A DNA stretch of 64,000 nt, taken from Tetrapyrgos nigripes (Eukaryota > Basidiomycota > Agaricomycetes > Agaricales > Campanellaceae). The stretch spans positions 434,001 through 498,000 of the forward strand of contig JAACJM010000042.1 of NCBI GenBank assembly GCA_013368315.1, read 5' to 3'. The notes under the pieces were generated by a model. It saw only the letters and a program-made list of their open reading frames with translations. It was not told the origin of the DNA and did no database searches. Positions 1-11,886 of this stretch are shown one piece after another; the first letter of the stretch is position 1; each line of letters opens with the position of its first letter. The position numbers and the translations under genes are program-made.

Positions 1-1497
1 CCCGATGGCCTTGGTTTCGTGAGTAAGTAGCATTAGGCAGCAAGAAAAGCATCAGTTATCGTAAGATGAGAGACGATGATGATCTTACACCACGTCCTCA
101 GGCTCTTGAACAGTATCCATTGTGCATCAGTGGCGTTTTTGCGTGTATAATATTGAGAGCGGCGTTGTCCTTAAACCCGTCCATAAGCGAAAGCCAGTAG
201 ACTAGAAGTATGCTTACCCGCTAAGATACGTGGGCACGGTGATTGCGGGAATGGAATTGGATTAATCTTGTAAGCACCATAGCGTCAAGAAAAATGATGT
301 CAGGACTGAATCAATATATGGCCAGAACCGTTGAAAATGAAAGCACACGCACTAAGTAATATGGACGACAATCGTAGTAATTTTCTAGCGGGAGTCCTGG
401 TCGGTGCTGATGGATGAAAACTACTGAAAGAATTTGAATTAACTCTCAGGAAGCCTATTGAGTCAAATGGACGCCATCTCAGTCCGAATTCTGACCGCCC
501 TAACCGCGAGGATGATAATTCACTGGCGGCTCGCCGCTCTAGTGCCAGTTGAAAATGAGTCAGTACGTACTACCAGGCACTACGCACTGATATCACACTA
601 TTTTCATCAGAAGACTTGAAGAGTATTCCAATGACTGCGATTTCGCCCGAAAGAGACCCTGATCACATGGAGGGTATCTGAGGGTATCTGAGCCAATGAA
701 AAGCTCATTCACAGGTGAATGAGCTTGGATGTCAGCGCCCATAATGCTGCATACAGACGCGGTAGGTTGCTCACCAACTGACGTGTTTGTAAACAACGGA
801 TTCCCAAACATTGGGACTCTCTGTACCTTGGAATGCTCTGACGAGGTCATATTCGTCATACGAACTTAATGTGATATGCAGGCCTGAGGTTTTCGTAAGG
901 TCTGAGCGAGGTGAGATTTGTCGTAGAGTAACATTGACATTGAGTTTAGTTCTTTTGGTTCAGAAATCAGAGTCCGGCCAAGTCTAGACCCAGTCCAACC
1001 AGCACGTGAAGCGACGCGTTCCGGAACGAGCACGTGGATAGAACGTGAAGAGACGCGTCTCTCGAAGTTAGCACCTTGGGCGGCGTTGCATATTTCCAGA
1101 GATCTCTGTGCAAACTTAAATTTCGGATTTTTCAGTGCCATTTTTGCTCGCCCGGGTCTACTCTATATGGGACCGACTTAAGGCCGAACAGCCATATGGA
1201 GTAGCTCCGGCGCCGAGCATAAATTCGTCATTCCTGTTTGCCCAAAAGATCTTTCCAAATATGCATTGCCGCCCAAGGTGTAGCCGAACGATAATCGTGG
1301 ACATTCGAGCTCATTGTGCTCCAGATTTAAAAGGCAATTCTTACTGGAAAATACTTATCAGAGCCTACAAATACAAAGTCGTTGCAGTGGCGAGTCTTTG
1401 GTATTTACACAATACTTAACGGTGAATATGATAACAGTCTGGTCTGATTTACCACTGCGTGTTCTGATGTCCTTCTCGGCTTCAACTTATTGAACTG
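1..1497. other. No supportable gene at left edge
   Basis: Both strands hold only short open frames of up to about 95 codons, with no recognisable domain and no convincing intron-exon structure. The first bases could be the end of an exon running into a GTGAGT donor (about 20-25) of a gene lying mostly outside the window, but this cannot be tested here. Two short imperfect copies of a CACGTGAAG.GACGCG block lie near 1000-1060. Confidence 0.5.
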
Positions 1498-2105
1498 TTA
1501 ATCTTCCCCACCATCTTCATCTTCCCTTTTCTGCTCTGTTTCTTTGGCTTTCTTGATGCGATTCACAGCCAAAAGGGCACCTCCAGCAACGGCAGCTGCT
1601 GCTCCAAGACCTAAAATCACTGGTGAAGCTATGACTGCCGTAGCGCCGAAAGATTGGAAAGCAGAGAACAACCCCCCGGTCGCACCTCCGTAGAAGACGG
1701 ACTGGATTGCAGCAGCAACAGACCCTGCGTCCATTGAAGTCATTAGTGACTCTAGAGAGGATTTCGTACGATAAAAACGCACCTGCAGCAACCCCACTAG
1801 AGGTGAACCCAATTGCATTAACCGCAGCGACCCCAATAGAAGGTACAACAGCAAGTCCACCGCCTGCAACGAGGCTTCTCCCTACAGCATTCCGTAGTCG
1901 GCGTGCGTCTTCATCATTGTCATCTACAATGAGCGAGTGGTACGTCGATGGGTATTTTCCGATCCAGGTCCCAGAAGCCCGAAGATAGTCGGAAATGAAG
2001 GTTCCCTTCCGTACCTTCCTAAATCGTTTGGATTTGCCGGCGATTGACCCGCCCTCCCTATTTGACTCTGAGTTGCCGTCTTTACCATGAAATACATATT
2101 TTTTG
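1498..2105 (-). CDS. Interferon-inducible 6-16 (IFI6/IFI27-like) family membrane protein
   Basis: Read on the minus strand with one 58-nt intron (1782-1725). Splicing joins SGVAAG to SVAAAIQ and gives a continuous glycine/alanine-rich hydrophobic stretch: GGGLAVVPSIGVAAVNAIGF, then VFYGGATGGLFSAF, then VIASPVILGLGAAAAVAGG. This pattern of small-residue membrane helices is the hallmark of the Ifi-6-16 family (PF06140), whose animal members sit in mitochondrial or ER membranes; fungal members are uncharacterised. The C-terminus is a basic then acidic tail (RIKKAKETEQ, then DEDGGED). About 110 hydrophilic residues, rich in K and R, precede the membrane part. The frame is open to about 2105, but no in-frame ATG was found there, so the true 5' end probably lies in an earlier exon. 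Part of the N-terminal coding DNA is an inverted copy of the neighbouring gene's last exon. Confidence 0.65.
1929..1988 (+). repeat. Imperfect inverted repeat, copy 1
   Basis: About 55-60 bp here match the reverse complement of 2586-2646, sharing blocks such as GTCGATGGGTATT and CCGATCCAGG. On the plus strand this copy reads VDGYFPIQVPEARR then a stop, paralleling VDGYYPIQGLEAQE in the last exon of the 2538-3015 gene. On the minus strand it is part of the open frame of the IFI6-like gene. Confidence 0.7.
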
Positions 2106-2144
2106 ATTTTGTGTCATGGCGTGATTTCCTTTTCTGACGATGGT

Positions 2145-2168
2145 GAGGAGGAGGAGGAGGAGGAGGAG
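2145..2168. repeat. (GAG)n trinucleotide microsatellite
   Basis: Eight consecutive GAG units on the plus strand, between the IFI6-like gene and the next minus-strand gene. On the minus strand it would encode a serine run if translated; I see no gene there. Confidence 0.8.
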
Positions 2169-2537
2169 TGGTTTAGGCTGGGATCAAGAACTGATACGCC
2201 GCCGCAAGGAGAAGTCTCGTGCTGCCTAGTGTCCTTGTCTTCTTTCAAAGGACAGCGCTGGGATTGGACGTGAAGCTGCTGTCCGTCCTTTGTCTTCACC
2301 TTGATGTCTTTCTTTCATTTTTCTGTTTCATTTTCCTTCTTGTTTTGTTTTTTTCCGTCGCGTCATTCTGATCAACCGACTGGCTGGCAGGGTTCACGCC
2401 AGTCCTACGCTCCCAACGCTGCCAGCAGTGCCTCTGCACTCTCTTCTTTAAACCACTATACCTACATATCCCCATCCCCTAACTCTGCTCACCCGAATCC
2501 GTACCCGGCATTCCTAGCATTATTATAATATTATTAA

Positions 2538-3015
2538 TTAATATCCGGCGGAAGAACCTGCGCCGCCGGTCAAACCGTATGCTTCTACTTCTTGGGCTTC
2601 TAGGCCCTGGATCGGATAATACCCATCGACACTGTACTCACAATGAGTGTCAACTTCCGCTCCAAAAAAACATTCAATAATGTTACATACCTGATGAGAC
2701 CGACGACGACCGAACCCTGCCTTCTTTCAGAGCAATCAAAGCCTCTCTAAACATCTGCCAGGTCGTCATGTCGGATCGGAGGCCTTCGACTCTGTCTATG
2801 GTTTGCAGAAGTTGTGCGCGTAGTTCTTCAGTCAGAAAAGGCAGAGCCACGTCGACCCAGAGCTCTCCGTCCAAATCATAGGATATGCAACTTCTTTCGA
2901 CAAAGTCTAGCCAGGCAAGCATGTCAAGCTGCTCGGAGTTTCCCGTTAAGCCTTGCTGCTGAGTCCAGTTGGAATGAATGTCTGTGATAACGTCTGGAAG
3001 TGAAGGCCGGGCCAT
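2538..3015 (-). CDS. Conserved-looking small protein of unknown function
   Basis: Exon 1 (3015-2691) starts MARPSLPDVITDIHSNW and encodes about 108 hydrophilic, partly helical residues with no signal peptide or membrane segment. It ends at a good GTATGT donor. Exon 2, read in the phase that stays open, gives a short tail containing VDGYYPIQGLEAQE and a Gly/Ser end, stopping at TAA 2538-2540. The phase requires an unusually short intron of 31 or 37 nt (acceptor near 2660 or 2654), so the junction is uncertain. The protein would be about 150 residues. I do not recognise the family. The exon 2 DNA recurs inverted inside the neighbouring IFI6-like gene. Confidence 0.5.
2586..2646 (-). repeat. Imperfect inverted repeat, copy 2
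   Basis: Partner of 1929-1988 in opposite orientation, about 0.6 kb away. In this copy the minus strand is the coding strand (terminal exon of the unknown gene). The plus strand, which corresponds to the IFI6-like coding frame of copy 1, contains a TAA stop. Confidence 0.7.
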
Positions 3016-3441
3016 TTGCGTTCGGTATAGAAGAGACCGCGATGGCTTTCGTTTCTTCGAGATGATAGTTGAAGAAGAGAAGAGACAAAGAAGAAAAGAA
3101 GAGACAAAGAAGCAACAAAGAAGAGTCTCAAAACGTCAGCAGGGGTCAACAACGCGGCAGTAGCCGGCAGGCCGCAATTCTGGGCAGCACGTGCTGGTTA
3201 AATTTGCCGGGTGACGGTTGGTGACGGCCCACTTTCGACTTCCACCTACATAGGGCTCTACGCGTCATAGCTCTCCCAACCACGCTGGACTTCTTTCCCA
3301 TATCACCTCAGCGACTGTCACGTCCGGACCTACCAGTAACTGCAACGAAATTACACATACTCTTGCGTGGGCGGGCTACTAGCGGGCTGTTTACCTACTC
3401 CAGGATTCTTCCGTTGCAACGTCGTCTTTCTTTGCTGAACC

Positions 3442-5002
3442 ATGCCAGGAACTCTCAGTTCATTTAGTAGAGTGAGTTTCTTTTGAACAGCTTTCCTCTG
3501 AATACTCTTCTAATGTGTGCATCCACGCAGCTCGTCAGACACGGACAGATATTGTGTATATACCCTGCTGCCTTTGAAGACGAGGAAGAGAGAAGTACGT
3601 AGTTCTGCCCTTCAAGTTTTCAGACTATGAATGGTGGTTTTAGTCGCAAATTACTCGATACCTGACGACCTGCTTTACGAAGAAGTGACGCTCACAACTT
3701 CGGACGGGATAGAACTGAAATGTTTTCTTTTGCGTACGGTTGCTAAGCAGAAGACAAGGGCCAAGTCTGGGGTAAGTGCTCAATCCATCCATCCAAGCTT
3801 CGTTTTGGCGACTTGTTCAATTGGACAATTTATCCAAATATGACAGGGCTCCGCTGAAGTACCGTCTGGATCGCAGTCTGGTGTCAGTCAAACATCTGGT
3901 CCTCGTGCTACTGTGATTGCGTTTCACGGTAATGGATATCACGTATGGCACCATGCATATTCAGGACAGAATTTTGTCAAAATGGGATGCGACATTTTGC
4001 TAGTGTCTTACCGAGGGTGCGTTAGTCTTGGTCTTTCAAGAATCTCAAATCATCTTCAGCTCTACTTACGTATCTGAAACTGACAGGTACGGGAATTCTA
4101 AGGGTAGACCTTCCGAGAAAGGTGAGAGTAAACTATCCTAATTTCGATGTTGTCCATCTCATGTCGAAATAGGTCTCAGAAGAGATGCTCAAGCAGCCTT
4201 GGAATATGTACTAGCTGATCCCGAGCTGTCAAAAAGTCCGATTGTGAGCCTTACCTTCTTTGGTCATCGCTGTCCGGCTGACATGATATTTCTACGAAGA
4301 TCCTTCATGGACATAGCTTGGGTGGTGCTGTAGCGGTAAAGAAAACTCGTATTCCGAAGTTCTCTAGGTGACGAATGACCTTTAGGTTGCTCTGATCGCC
4401 AGAAATCCTTCGAAGGTGGGTTACTGTGGAAGCTTTAGACGTTCTCGACATGACGCAGAACTTCAGATAGCTGGTTTGATCCTCGAAAACACCTTTCTTT
4501 CAATACCTCTCGTTGTCAAAGATCTACCGGTACTCCGTCACCTTACTCCCTTCATACACCAAACCTGGGAATCCAGAAAACGAATATTGAAGGTACCCAG
4601 GACGACACCTATCATGATCATTGCGGGAAAGAAAGACCTGGTGGTGCCAGAAACACACTCGAGAGGATTGTGGAGGATCTCGAGACGAAGAGGGCTGGAT
4701 ATTGAGAGACCGAAGAGGACTAGCTTTGCATGTGGAGGAAAGCAGGAGTTGGATGAGGATAAACCTACTCGTACTGAATCCCGGGATGAAGAACGCAAAA
4801 AGGAAAGTGAAGGCGAAGATGGAAACCCTGAGGATCTGCAGAATGATATGTACTTGTGCATTCCTAATGGTACACACGGTGTGTCTTTTACTTTGACTCT
4901 AGTTCATCTGTTTTGTTCACTTTCCGTTAAGCGGATACTTGGACCTCTCCTGATTATTGGGTGGCAGTTGAGCGATTCATTTCGAGTATAGAACGGAAGT
5001 GA
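3442..5002 (+). CDS. Bem46/ABHD13-type alpha/beta hydrolase
   Basis: Starts MPGTLSSFSR in a 30-nt first exon, then about seven short introns. Recognisable in order: an N-terminal stretch RHGQILCIYPAAF; YEEVTLTTSDGIELKCFLL, matching the family's entry strands; the oxyanion-loop region FHGNGYHVWHH; SYRGYGNSKGRPSE; the nucleophile elbow GHSLGGAVAV with catalytic Ser; LILENTFLSI; an acid region MIIAGKKDLVVPETHS with the likely Asp; and a late PNGTHGDTW with the catalytic His. The tail is DYWVAVERFISSIERK. Bem46 proteins are membrane-associated, generally ER or plasma membrane, with poorly defined substrates. Odd feature: about 50 highly charged residues (K/E/D-rich) are inserted between the acid and His regions. 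Confidence 0.88.
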
Positions 5003-5765
5003 GCTCGATACAACCTTGCTGATGTGTACCGGTTCTCAACTAGTGTAGTTGACTTGAGTGACCTGGTGCGTCCCTAACCTATACGCAAAATTCGCGTTTG
5101 TTGACCTGATTACTGATTACATAGATTACAGTTAGTCCTAATATCTGGGCAACCCTTCGTGTCTCTGTATCACAGCTCATTTCCCCGTCTCGGAGTCATC
5201 GTCAAGAAAGAGCATACTGCAGTCAGGCAAATTACGAGACGTAAAGCATCCCCGACGCTCTATGTTCTATTTTGAGTGTATTTTTCCGGTCTTTCTTTAG
5301 CCAAAAATAACGTTTGAGTTGATTCTATTTTTCGCCTTCTCTTCTTTCTTCTTTTCTAACGGCACAGCACGCCTTGCGTCACAGTTCAAGCAAATGGCCA
5401 CAGTACTGAATAACGGATCACTTCATTTTCCCGGTATACATCCTACCTCCTAAAGATTTCCTCGCATTATCAATGAAGTGCTCCACAAAGGGCGTTGTTA
5501 GAAGCGAGGTTTGACCGAGTGAAACATGGTTCAAATATTTCCAGTGATAAATTCTTGACCTGACACGACTGGAGAGCTCAGTGTCTGTGCTACTTCTTTC
5601 CAAACAACTCATATATCAGAAGACATTTTTTTCCGTGAATAGTCATTGACAGTTTTTCCATTGGTGACTTCAGACAGTCTCTAAAGTTACTATATCGGCA
5701 GCCGAGGATGATGGACGAGCACTGCGAAGATGATGCGAAATAAAAGTCCTTCCTTCGTACATCGT
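5003..5765. other. Intergenic, no gene seen
   Basis: This is the 3' flank of the Bem46-type hydrolase and the promoter side of the AA9 gene. Only short unconvincing open frames are present. Nothing else recognised. Confidence 0.5.
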
Positions 5766-5772
5766 TATAAAA
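5766..5772 (+). promoter_or_regulatory. TATA box of the AA9 gene
   Basis: TATAAAA lies about 45 nt upstream of the AA9 start codon at 5814, which implies a very short 5' leader. No other TATA-like match is as close to this start. Confidence 0.55.
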
Positions 5773-5813
5773 GCTGCACTCTGCGCAAGGTAAGAGCAAC
5801 GAACACCCTAAAC

Positions 5814-7426
5814 ATGTTCGCCTCGCAAGTCATTGCTCTAGCCCTCGCAGCTATCCCCGTCAGAGAAGTTGTGGCACACGGTGGTGTCCTGGCTTACTCG
5901 AACGCTGGGAATTGGTACAATGGCTGGGCCCCTTATAACTCTCCGGTAGGACAATCCTCAATTGAGCGTCCATGGTCCACTTAGTGAGCACTTGGACTCA
6001 TCTCTTTTTCATGGCTAGTTTTTTCATTTATATCTAGTAACCCAATTTTGGACGCGACTGACCCTACGATTGCGTGCAACGATGACGGAACCTCGCCAGC
6101 AACGGGACAGCTCACTGCCACCGTCAACGCTGGTTCCGCTATCACGGCCTACTGGAATCAAGTATGGCCACACCCTTACGGTCCCATGGTAAGAATTTAT
6201 CGTTTCAAGCCTTACACTTGTGGCTGAACACTAATTTGATAGTTGACTTATCTTGCCAAATGCCCTGGAACGACCTGTACTGGTGTCAACGCTGAAGGTT
6301 TGGAATGGGTAAGTGTTCAATACTACCCAGCGCTGTCTTCATTGACATGAAATGCCCTTTCAAAATTGCAGTTCAAGATCGACGAAGCCGGACTGCTTTC
6401 TGGTACCATTGGTAACGGAGATTGGGGTTCGGGAAAGATGATTGTTGGTTCAAATTCTTTTTCCTAGGGCTCTAGACTCCCTGACATTCAGAATTCTAGG
6501 ACCAAAACAGTTCGTGGACTACAACGATTCCGTCTACTGTCCCAAGCGGAAGCTATCTTATCCGTTTTGAGACTATTGCTTTGCATTCTTTGCCCGCGGT
6601 AAGTATCTATGCTAACGGAGTCTTTCAGTTTCTGACCTCAAGTATCTACCTTGTCCATAATAGCAATTTTATCCCGAGTGTGCTCAGATCGACATTACTG
6701 GTGGCGGTAGCTTGGAACCCACTGCTGATGAACTTGTCAAATTCCCTGGAGCGTATTCCAACAGCGACCCTGGACGTATGTATTTTTCTTTTCCTATAAC
6801 GAAAGTGGACCTCACATGTTTATGTTTCACCAGTAACTGTCGATTTATACTCTCAGCAGTCGCAGACAGACACCACCTACATAATTCCCGGTCCTCCTTT
6901 GTATGGAAGCAGCGTGAGTAACATGTTTTGGTCGTTTAACTAGAACGAACTCGAATCTGTCCTAGTCATCCTCTGGTGGTTCTCCTCCTCCAAGCTCCTC
7001 TTCCGGCTCTGCTCCAACCTCCGTTCCAACCTCCGTTCCAACTTCCTCAGCCCCGACTTCTTCCCCTTCAGGTTCTTCTGGCACTGTTTCAGAATACGTG
7101 AGTCAATAAAAATAGTCGCGTACTCATTTTACTCATTTTTTTTTTTTTTGTTAAAGGGTCAATGTGGCGGTACCGGTAAGTCACCTCCCACGAAGTCCAG
7201 AGTTCCATTTCTTCGTCTAATGATATGACCCCCTAGGATACACCGGACCTACTGGATGGTATGTTGTAAATTGCATCCGTTTCGGTAGAAGGCCTGATAA
7301 ATGTCCTTGACAGCGTGTCTCCATATACCTGCCAGGTTGTCAACCGTAAGTCATGATAGCTGCAAATTGCAACCGTACTAACGTCATCTGACCGCAAATG
7401 CAGCATACTACTCTCAATGCCTGTAA
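5814..7426 (+). CDS. AA9 lytic polysaccharide monooxygenase with CBM1
   Basis: Secreted copper enzyme that oxidatively cleaves cellulose. The roughly 325-residue protein is spread over about ten exons. A 21-residue signal peptide ends VVA, so the mature protein begins HGGV with the copper-binding N-terminal His. The second histidine-brace residue lies in WPHPYGPM, followed by LTYLAKCPG; the QFYPECAQI block holds the conserved Gln and axial Tyr. Later come IIPGPPLY, a Ser/Thr/Pro linker with repeated PTSVPTS, and a C-terminal fungal cellulose-binding module beginning GQCGG and ending YYSQCL with the usual cysteines. CBM1 is split by three introns, common in these genes. ATG 5814 was chosen because it directly precedes the signal peptide and lies just after a TATA box. 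Confidence 0.95.
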
Positions 7427-7778
7427 GACCGTTTCCTGGCAACAGTTTTCCTGTAGTACTAGTAGTCTCGAAACCAATAATTCTCTGTGTAAATATTACT
7501 CTGTGCAATGCCATTTCACGGTCCTCGCTCTGCTCCTCGGATCCCCCAAAGTGCTAGCACTGCCGATTTTCAGCCTGTTTTATGTCTTACATACAGCGGG
7601 CATTAATTAGCCTCGTACAATCCTCCTATTTAGATCTATACTTTTATACAGGCTCTGAGCAACCGAATATTACACATGTCCATCCTTTCTTACAGCGATT
7701 GAAGATTGTACAGAGTGTGCATTCCGGTGATAATTAGGGATAAAAATACTATGTACATCCGAAGAGGAGGCTTGGTTT

Positions 7779-9242
7779 TCAGACAACGTTCTGAGCTTTG
7801 CTGACTTCAAGCAATTCAAAATCATCAATATGCCTGGACTCTGAAGAGCCTTGTTTCCCTGGACCGTCGGTTTCTTGCTGAGTAGCAATCTGAATGCGTA
7901 CCGGTCTCAGTGGGTAGCTTCCTTGATTGTGAGCCTGACTCCCGAAAGCACCACCAGACGAGCCTCCGCTCGATTTTGTTAGCTGCTTGCGGGCATGACT
8001 GAGTCGCAGGATGATCATGTAGAAGGCGATGGGCATGACAGGCATGAGCTAGAGACAAATGAATAGGTATTCAAAAAATCCCGTGGAGCGCATGGAGAGG
8101 TGTAGCGTTGAGTCAATGCATTTAGATTCGACAAGTCTAGACTCACCACATCCAAAAGAATGAATTGAGAGTTTGAGTGGGTAAGGAACGTGATGAGGGC
8201 GATGATGAGGGTTACAGAGTATAAGATACCGGCATCGAGAACGACGCGAACAACTGTTGCTAAAGGCCCCCTGTCGTCCTTTCGAAATTGTGAAGTTTGC
8301 TTATTGACCGCCCAGATACGATAGGCTAGAAGTGCTGTGATGCAATAGTCTCAATGAAGGATTCGAGAAAGGGGTGGCGGAGGTACGTACTCGTACTGAT
8401 GATATTTGTGGCCAACGAAGAGCCGAAGAAAGAGTTAATCCATTTGGCAAAAGTGAAGATCTCAGCTGCTCCATTTGCCCGCCCAGCCTCAGCTAAGGAA
8501 TTTAGGGCACCAGCTCCAGAGGCTTTCAAAAGAGAATGAGTGTAAGCCCAGGATAGCCAAAGTACTAGCACACACCTAACACACTGCACCACAGAATTGA
8601 GGGGAAGATGATAACATAGTAGGATTGCCAGACTGAATAGCATCTATATATCTGTTGGAGTTGTTTAGAACGTCAAAGCGCAGGCTGGGACTCAACTCAC
8701 CACCACACCATCGGCCACAAGGGTTTGCGCGACGTAGAGAGAACTCCGTATCAGGAAGAATATCTGAGTAGCGTCTCCGAAAAAGGCATTTGGTCCTGAG
8801 TGTAAAATCAGCTCAGATTCGCACTTGACTACCTAGAACTATGGACGCACCGCCTGGGAATGAATTGCGCTCATTGACGAATCCCTGATTCAGCCGCACT
8901 ATGTCGATAATGGCATGCTATCGGAAAGGGGGGAGGAGGTTGAGAAGCAGGGAAAGAACCTTTAGCCATAGTTCTGATTGAGAGGGGGAAACTTGATACT
9001 CACCGATGTACTTAGAGTGAAAAAGACGAGGGTTATGGCCACCATTTTAACATTCACCGGAGGAGTTCTCAGCAATGAACGCATTGTACTCCCGAACATG
9101 TACACAGACAATCCTGGTTTGTCTTGAGTGAGAGCAGAACAGCGAAAAACGAGACAGAAAACTTACCATAGAGTCCCCACTCTAAAGCAAGAGAGAGCGC
9201 TGCTGCGGTGTCTGCAGAAATGTCATTTCGAGGGGCCGACAT
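7779..9242 (-). CDS. Basidiomycete seven-transmembrane protein of unknown function
   Basis: Multi-exon minus-strand gene starting MSAPRNDISADTAAALSLAL. Reading through the introns gives seven hydrophobic stretches, including VKMVAITLVFFTLSTS, the motif ADGVVIYRCYSVWQ, a segment around VIIFPSILW, SSLATNIISTALLAYRIW, AGILYSVTLIIALITFL and LMPVMPIAFYMIILRL. The tail is hydrophilic and ends KAQNVV. This layout (a cytoplasmic R.Y.VW motif after TM3 and an LAYRIW motif after TM5) recurs in a large uncharacterised receptor-like family of agaricomycetes. No ligand or role can be assigned. It faces the AA9 gene tail to tail. A nearby ATG 75 nt upstream is possible, but the one chosen fits the family's short acidic N-terminus. 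Confidence 0.8.
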
Positions 9243-9721
9243 CGCGACGGAGTGTAAGAGAGAAGCTCTTTGGGCACTCGGTGATCTTAAACTTGCCTGG
9301 TCGGAATCATGTGCCACGGTACTCGCGGCCCATCATGATGCTTCTAAAAGATAGAAGACGAAGAGAAGGCAACCCCTGACTGATCGCAACACTGGGTGAA
9401 CCGGCATTATGATATGTTCTTTTGTGACTATGGTTTCTCGACTATTTTACAAAGTGACATTGTCAATTCCAGTCAATTCGAGCGGTAGCTCTATTAAGTT
9501 GAAGGTAAGTAAGAGGTACAACTGGTGTCCTGGATGAAAAAACGCATGATGGGCGCTTTGTCCCCTCAATAAACAGATACCCTTGCGTGCTACAGCTAAG
9601 TATCTGTCTAGCTTCCTATTACCAAAGGCCCGGACATAAGCACATGATCCTGTTCCGCAATGCGCATCACGCTTGTGAATAGAACTCAAGCTTTGTGTTT
9701 GAGTACACTGATCAACTCCAC

Positions 9722-11886
9722 TTAGTGCAATAAAGAAGCGCGAACCGCATCACGAACTTCTACCCGACATGGGAAACGTTCCGGGTAGCTGGGGAAGGAC
9801 AATGGGTGAGCTTCCGTTGGTGGGAGAGAGAAAGAACGTTCCTACCTGACTATTCCACCTGACACGAATTTCGGTTCGACGGAGCCCGCTGCACTAAGTT
9901 GAACGGTTGATAGGATTGTTGCCGCAGCAATCCAAAAAGATGCATCAGCCTGTAGAAAAAATCAACATTTTATCTAGGGGACTTTCTGAGACACGGATCG
10001 TATGTACCAGAGGCTTTCCCGGACAAACTCTAGAATTCGAACGAATGGTTATTGAGCGTCTTGACCTACGGATCCATGAATGAAGACTTACCTTCTGCCA
10101 AAACCCCATGAAGGATCAAAGTAAGGTTCGCCATTACCATCGGGCTTCGGTAGGAATCGTTCGGGTCTGAATTCATGGGGCTGCTGATAAACTTTCTCAT
10201 CTCTGGACATCCCGCTTGAAGGATTCTACATCAGAACAGTTCGGAATTGCGAATCAATGTGCAGTCTTACTAGGCATTGGCGATGACCACTGTCTTCGCG
10301 GGTACGTGATATCCTTGATAGATATCGGCCTGGACGGTCTTATGAGGGATACCCTGGTTCAGATATCGTCAGTTGTAGCTGAGATCGGACTTATCAAGGC
10401 ACTTACCAGGGGAAGGACGGGGTGCCAGCTTCGGGATGACGTTAGAAATGGTTCATGCAATAGAATCACCCACGCACCGTAATGTTTCTTGCACGACACA
10501 TTCGACATATCTCAGTCTCGAACGATCCTCAAAGGTGGGTAGCCTATCTCTCCCTACGACCTCGTCCAACTCCTTCGCTGCGCGTTCTTGAACTTCGGGG
10601 TTTAAGACCATGGCAAGCATGAAGCATAAGATTGTGCCAAAGGTCTGCAGACTACTGTGAATAAGACCAATACCAACGGTGAGAGAATCGTACCGTATCA
10701 TTTCCTGCGCAGAAAATATTTGCTGCAACACCTTTGATATCCTCGACATGTTCAGCTGAGCTGAAGGAATCTTCAGACGAATTCTCTAGGGCTTCGTTCA
10801 AGAAGCAAGCGTTCGCAGTTCCTTGTTCCTGTAAGACAGCGTCTCAGTAAGGAGGTAACGAACGGCCTTTGCAAATTCACATGTTTCTCTTTGACTTGCT
10901 GGTAAGGAAGATCATGAATCAAGCGAACGGCCTTTCTCCAGTTCTTGGCGAACGTTGCGAACGAGGCGCCTGGTAGCCAACTGGGGACGTGTTTCACTGC
11001 ACTTGGGTTTAAAAACCACTCGTAAAGGAAAATATGTAGGATGACTTACGAGAGGGAAGTAAATCAGGGGGTGTTGCACCAGGTGCACCAGAGTTATCGA
11101 GAGTGTAAGTGACATCGTGAGCCATCTTCACGTATTGATCATCTTCAGAGATTTCATGACCAAACGCGATTTTCATGATGAGAGCAAGAATATACCTACA
11201 AATTGGATGTAGAGAGAGAAGGCTGAAGAGACTGAATAACTCACAGTTTTACATGCTCTTCATAGTGGGCGTCATCAGAAATCAATTTCGAGATCAGCTT
11301 CTTCGATTCCGCAATTTGGTAGACCTGGAAATTCTTGAGTGTATCATGAGCGAGGTATTGTTGCAGCATTCGTCTGTGCTTCTGGGAACGTTTGCTGTAA
11401 GGCATGAGCGTCAAGGTAGGGTCCCATCCCATCCTAAACGATCCAACAAATTGCGAAGAGCGTTAGCACTTGTTCAGGATATCAGACAGACGAAGGAGAC
11501 GCACATCTCAACCAGCATAGTGAAACGCGGTCTGTCGCTATAGTTTGCCCCTCGTTTCTCCAACAGCTCTTCTGCGACCGCTCTATTGTTCACAACAACC
11601 ATCTTTCGTCCAGGGACATACATGTACACGAGATCGCCTGAGAGAAAGCAACGTCGTCAGATGGGAGATTGAGAATTATACACCACATACCATAGAGTTG
11701 ACCTAACTTGTGAAACGCGACTTCGGGATAGTGGAGAGGAATTTGTAGAAGATGCCCGAGAACGGGTAACCCTGAAGGCCCGGGAGGTACTGAAGGGGAC
11801 TTTCGTCCGAGGAATTTGACGAGGAAGTGCAGGAATATTGCGCCAACTACGACAACGCCCAGACAGTTGCTCGCGTCGTCTAGCAT
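9722..11886 (-). CDS. Cytochrome P450 monooxygenase
   Basis: Heme-thiolate oxygenase, probably ER-anchored, of about 520 residues in roughly a dozen exons. The N-terminus MLDDASNCLGVVVVGAIF is a membrane anchor followed by the Pro-rich hinge PSVPPGPSGLPVLGH. Seen in order: HRRMLQQYL (C helix); the I-helix exon AANIFCAGNDT; the K-helix ETLR; the PERF-like HEFRPERFLP; and the heme-binding loop FGRRVCPGK, whose Cys is the iron ligand. The loop is split by introns between GRR and VCPGK and again after PL. After a short intron ETLR is followed by WHPVLPLG, as in CYP512/CYP5144-like basidiomycete P450s (assignment by eye). No disabling stop was found. It is co-oriented with the UbiA gene upstream and is probably the tailoring oxidase of the same cluster. 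Confidence 0.92.

Noticed and set aside
593..1419. Three open frames of about 90 codons on both strands near the left edge
   Set aside because: No domain, no codon or splice structure supporting a gene; length is what chance allows at this base composition.
2301..2528. 75-codon plus-strand frame starting with a hydrophobic stretch
   Set aside because: It mimics a signal peptide but derives from T-rich DNA, and no conserved continuation was found.
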